Assembly: GCA_002371075.1 (NCBI GenBank)
Contig: DFFS01000066.1
Location: 35,642-44,269, forward strand
DNA: 8,628 nucleotides
Direction: 5' to 3'
Origin: Christensenella sp. UBA3770
Lineage (GTDB): Bacteria; Bacillota; Clostridia; Christensenellales; CAG-1252
Position numbers and translations under genes: made by a program. A model generated the notes under the pieces. The model ran no database searches. It saw nothing but the letters and a program-made list of their open reading frames with translations, and had not been told where the DNA came from. This document shows, one piece after another, positions 7,846 through 8,628 of this stretch. Within the stretch, counting starts at the first letter, position 1, and the number at the start of each line of letters is the position of its first letter.

Positions 7846-8103
7846 TTGCCGAGCGGCAACGCATACCACGTCATTGTGAAATTACGGATTGCAATTATGC
7901 GCAATGAATTGATCCTTGCGGATCATGAATTGGCAGCGCCGCAACACCCCCAAAAAAAATCTATCGGATTTTTCGGGGACTCCAACGCGGTTCTTTGCCA
8001 TGAATTGAGCCTATGGCTCATGAATTGCAATCTAAGATTGCATTGCGGATCATTTTAATTGGAAATCAGGTGCGGTGAAGTTTTGATTGCAAAGCGATCA
8101 AAA
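7846..8103. repeat. Intergenic stem-loop array with ATGAATT spacers (no gene seen)
   Basis: This non-coding stretch holds successive short hairpins: TTGCC/GGCAA (7846-7859), ATTGC/GCAAT (7888-7905), TGATCC-TTGC-GGATCA (7910-7925), a small GGC-AGC-GCC (7932-7940), a C-rich/A-rich arm against a T-rich/G-rich arm (7948-7978), TGAGCC-TAT-GGCTCA (8006-8020), TGCAATC-TAA-GATTGCA (8026-8042) and TTTTGATTGC-AAA-GCGATCAAAA (8081-8103, one T-G pair). The word ATGAATT occurs at 7904, 7925, 8000 and 8020, mostly just before a hairpin, with spacings of 21 and 20 bases inside each pair. Stem sequences differ while pairing is kept. It may be a dispersed palindromic element, a structured RNA or both. Open frames across it are explained by the palindromes and are not convincing genes. 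Confidence 0.6.
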
Positions 8104-8109
8104 GCGCAT

Positions 8110-8146
8110 AAAAAAAGTTGCTGCACGAATGCAGCAACGTTTTTTA
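8110..8146 (-). terminator. Intrinsic terminator of rplS
   Basis: GTTGCTGC (8117-8124) pairs perfectly with GCAGCAAC (8131-8138) around a six-base loop. On the minus strand the hairpin is followed by a run of seven U residues (8110-8116). It begins 17 bases after the rplS stop codon. A T-run on the other side (8140-8145) means it could also act on plus-strand transcripts. Confidence 0.9.
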
Positions 8147-8154
8147 TTTGCCTA

Positions 8155-8559
8155 TTACTTGGCTGCTTTGACCTTAGCCGCCTTACCGGTGCGCCCTCTC
8201 ATATAGTAGAGCTTGGAGCGACGGACGGAGCCCTTACGGACGACCTGAATGCTCTCGATCTGCGGAGAGTGGAGCATAAACGTCTTTTCCACGCCGACGC
8301 CGTAGGAGATCTTACGAACGGTAAAGGTCTCGCTGATGCCGCCGCCGCGACGTGCGATCACAAGGCCCTCGAAGGTTTGGGACTTGATCTCTTCCTTAAC
8401 GGACTTGTCGGTACGAGCGTTCTTGGATTTGTTGGCATCCGTGCCACCACGGGTGATCTCTTTGAACTTGATGTTCACCTTGACGGTGTCGCCGATGTTG
8501 AAAGAAGAAACGTTCTCTTTCATTGCCTCTTTGCCAATGGTTTCGATAACAGTATTCAT
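8155..8559 (-). CDS. rplS: 50S ribosomal protein L19, with an internal insertion
   Basis: L19 sits at the interface of the 30S and 50S ribosomal subunits. The 134-residue product matches the family from end to end: NIGDTVKVNIKFKE (21-34), TFEGLVIARRGGGISETFTVRKIS (62-85), GVGVEKTFMLHSP (87-99) and RRSKLYYMRGRTGKAAKVK (113-131). The usual length is about 115. The difference is an insertion of about 20 residues, rich in Lys, Asn, Thr and Asp, between KFKE and TFEG (about residues 36-60), where most L19 proteins have only GTRERIQ or similar. The ATG at 8559-8557 is chosen because the protein then begins MNTVIETIGK. AGGAGGA (8569-8575) lies nine bases upstream; the in-frame GTG at 8619 lies before that site and would add a non-family leader. 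Transcription ends at the hairpin downstream. In many bacteria trmD precedes rplS, but the 69 upstream bases here do not show it. Confidence 0.97.
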   Translation of the reverse strand: MNTVIETIGKEAMKENVSSFNIGDTVKVNIKFKEITRGGTDANKSKNARTDKSVKEEIKSQTFEGLVIARRGGGISETFTVRKISYGVGVEKTFMLHSPQIESIQVVRKGSVRRSKLYYMRGRTGKAAKVKAAK

Positions 8560-8628
8560 TTTGACTTTTCCTCCTAAATATACTAAGTGTTCATACCGTT
8601 CCTTGACGCAGAGGACCACCCGAAGTCT
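8560..8628 (-). promoter_or_regulatory. 5' leader of rplS with strong Shine-Dalgarno (cut by window edge)
   Basis: The leader contains the ribosome site AGGAGGA at 8569-8575, nine bases before the rplS ATG. A TCCTC element on the same strand (8611-8615) is complementary to GAGGA within the ribosome site and could mask it. L19 leaders with regulatory structure are known in low-GC Gram-positive bacteria, but too little is visible to assign this one. None of the three minus frames gives a recognisable TrmD C-terminus. Confidence 0.4.

Noticed and set aside
7719..7904. Minus-strand open frame of 61 codons ending near the operon promoter
   Set aside because: It spans the terminator hairpin and U-tract (7790-7838) and the promoter elements, which is incompatible with a translated gene. 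No ribosome site precedes it.
7846..8058. Plus-strand open frame of 70 codons across the stem-loop region
   Set aside because: It runs through the palindromes and ATGAATT words, which explain its composition (NELILADHEL, CHELSLWLMN come from the same repeated bases). It has no ribosome site and no recognisable domain.
7692..8154. CRISPR array
   Set aside because: The repeated word is only seven bases, the spacers form hairpins and are not unique sequences of constant length, and no cas genes are nearby.

Overview
The window reads as a chromosomal segment from an uncultured Bacillota, most likely a Clostridia-type gut or anaerobe lineage. The reasons are the order yifB(comM)-dprA-topA-trmFO, the use of the folate-dependent TrmFO enzyme, strong AGGAGG-type ribosome binding sites, and a Gram-positive-style lipoprotein leader. 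This is inference; no 16S rRNA or other taxonomic marker lies in the window. All recognised genes are on the minus strand, so the reading order runs from high to low coordinates.

From the right: rplS (ribosomal protein L19, 8155-8559) is preceded by a strong Shine-Dalgarno and ends at a clear intrinsic terminator (about 8110-8146). A non-coding stretch of about 420 bases follows (7692-8109). It is packed with stem-loops, several separated by the word ATGAATT. It also holds a second GC-rich intrinsic-terminator hairpin (7790-7838) and an AT-rich segment with a plausible sigma-A promoter (7721-7750).

That promoter appears to drive a tightly packed five-gene operon. Its genes are: a 728-residue lipoprotein/polytopic membrane protein resembling a diverged GT-C (Gpi18-like) glycosyltransferase (5505-7691); the YifB/ComM AAA+ ATPase (3992-5524); the recombination mediator DprA (2904-3992); DNA topoisomerase I (794-2872); and the tRNA m5U54 methyltransferase TrmFO (1-797, cut by the window edge). 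The junctions are a 20-base overlap, a TAATG overlap, a 31-base gap and an ATGA overlap, so translational coupling is likely along most of the transcript.

YifB/ComM (branch-migration helicase family) and DprA (RecA loader on incoming single-stranded DNA) act together in natural transformation. TopA and TrmFO are housekeeping enzymes that commonly follow dprA in Bacillota. The large membrane protein at the head of the operon is the unexpected member. The most unusual items are the stem-loop array in the intergenic region, this membrane protein with eroded signature motifs, and an insertion of about 20 residues in L19. I did not find an obviously new defence or mobile system.
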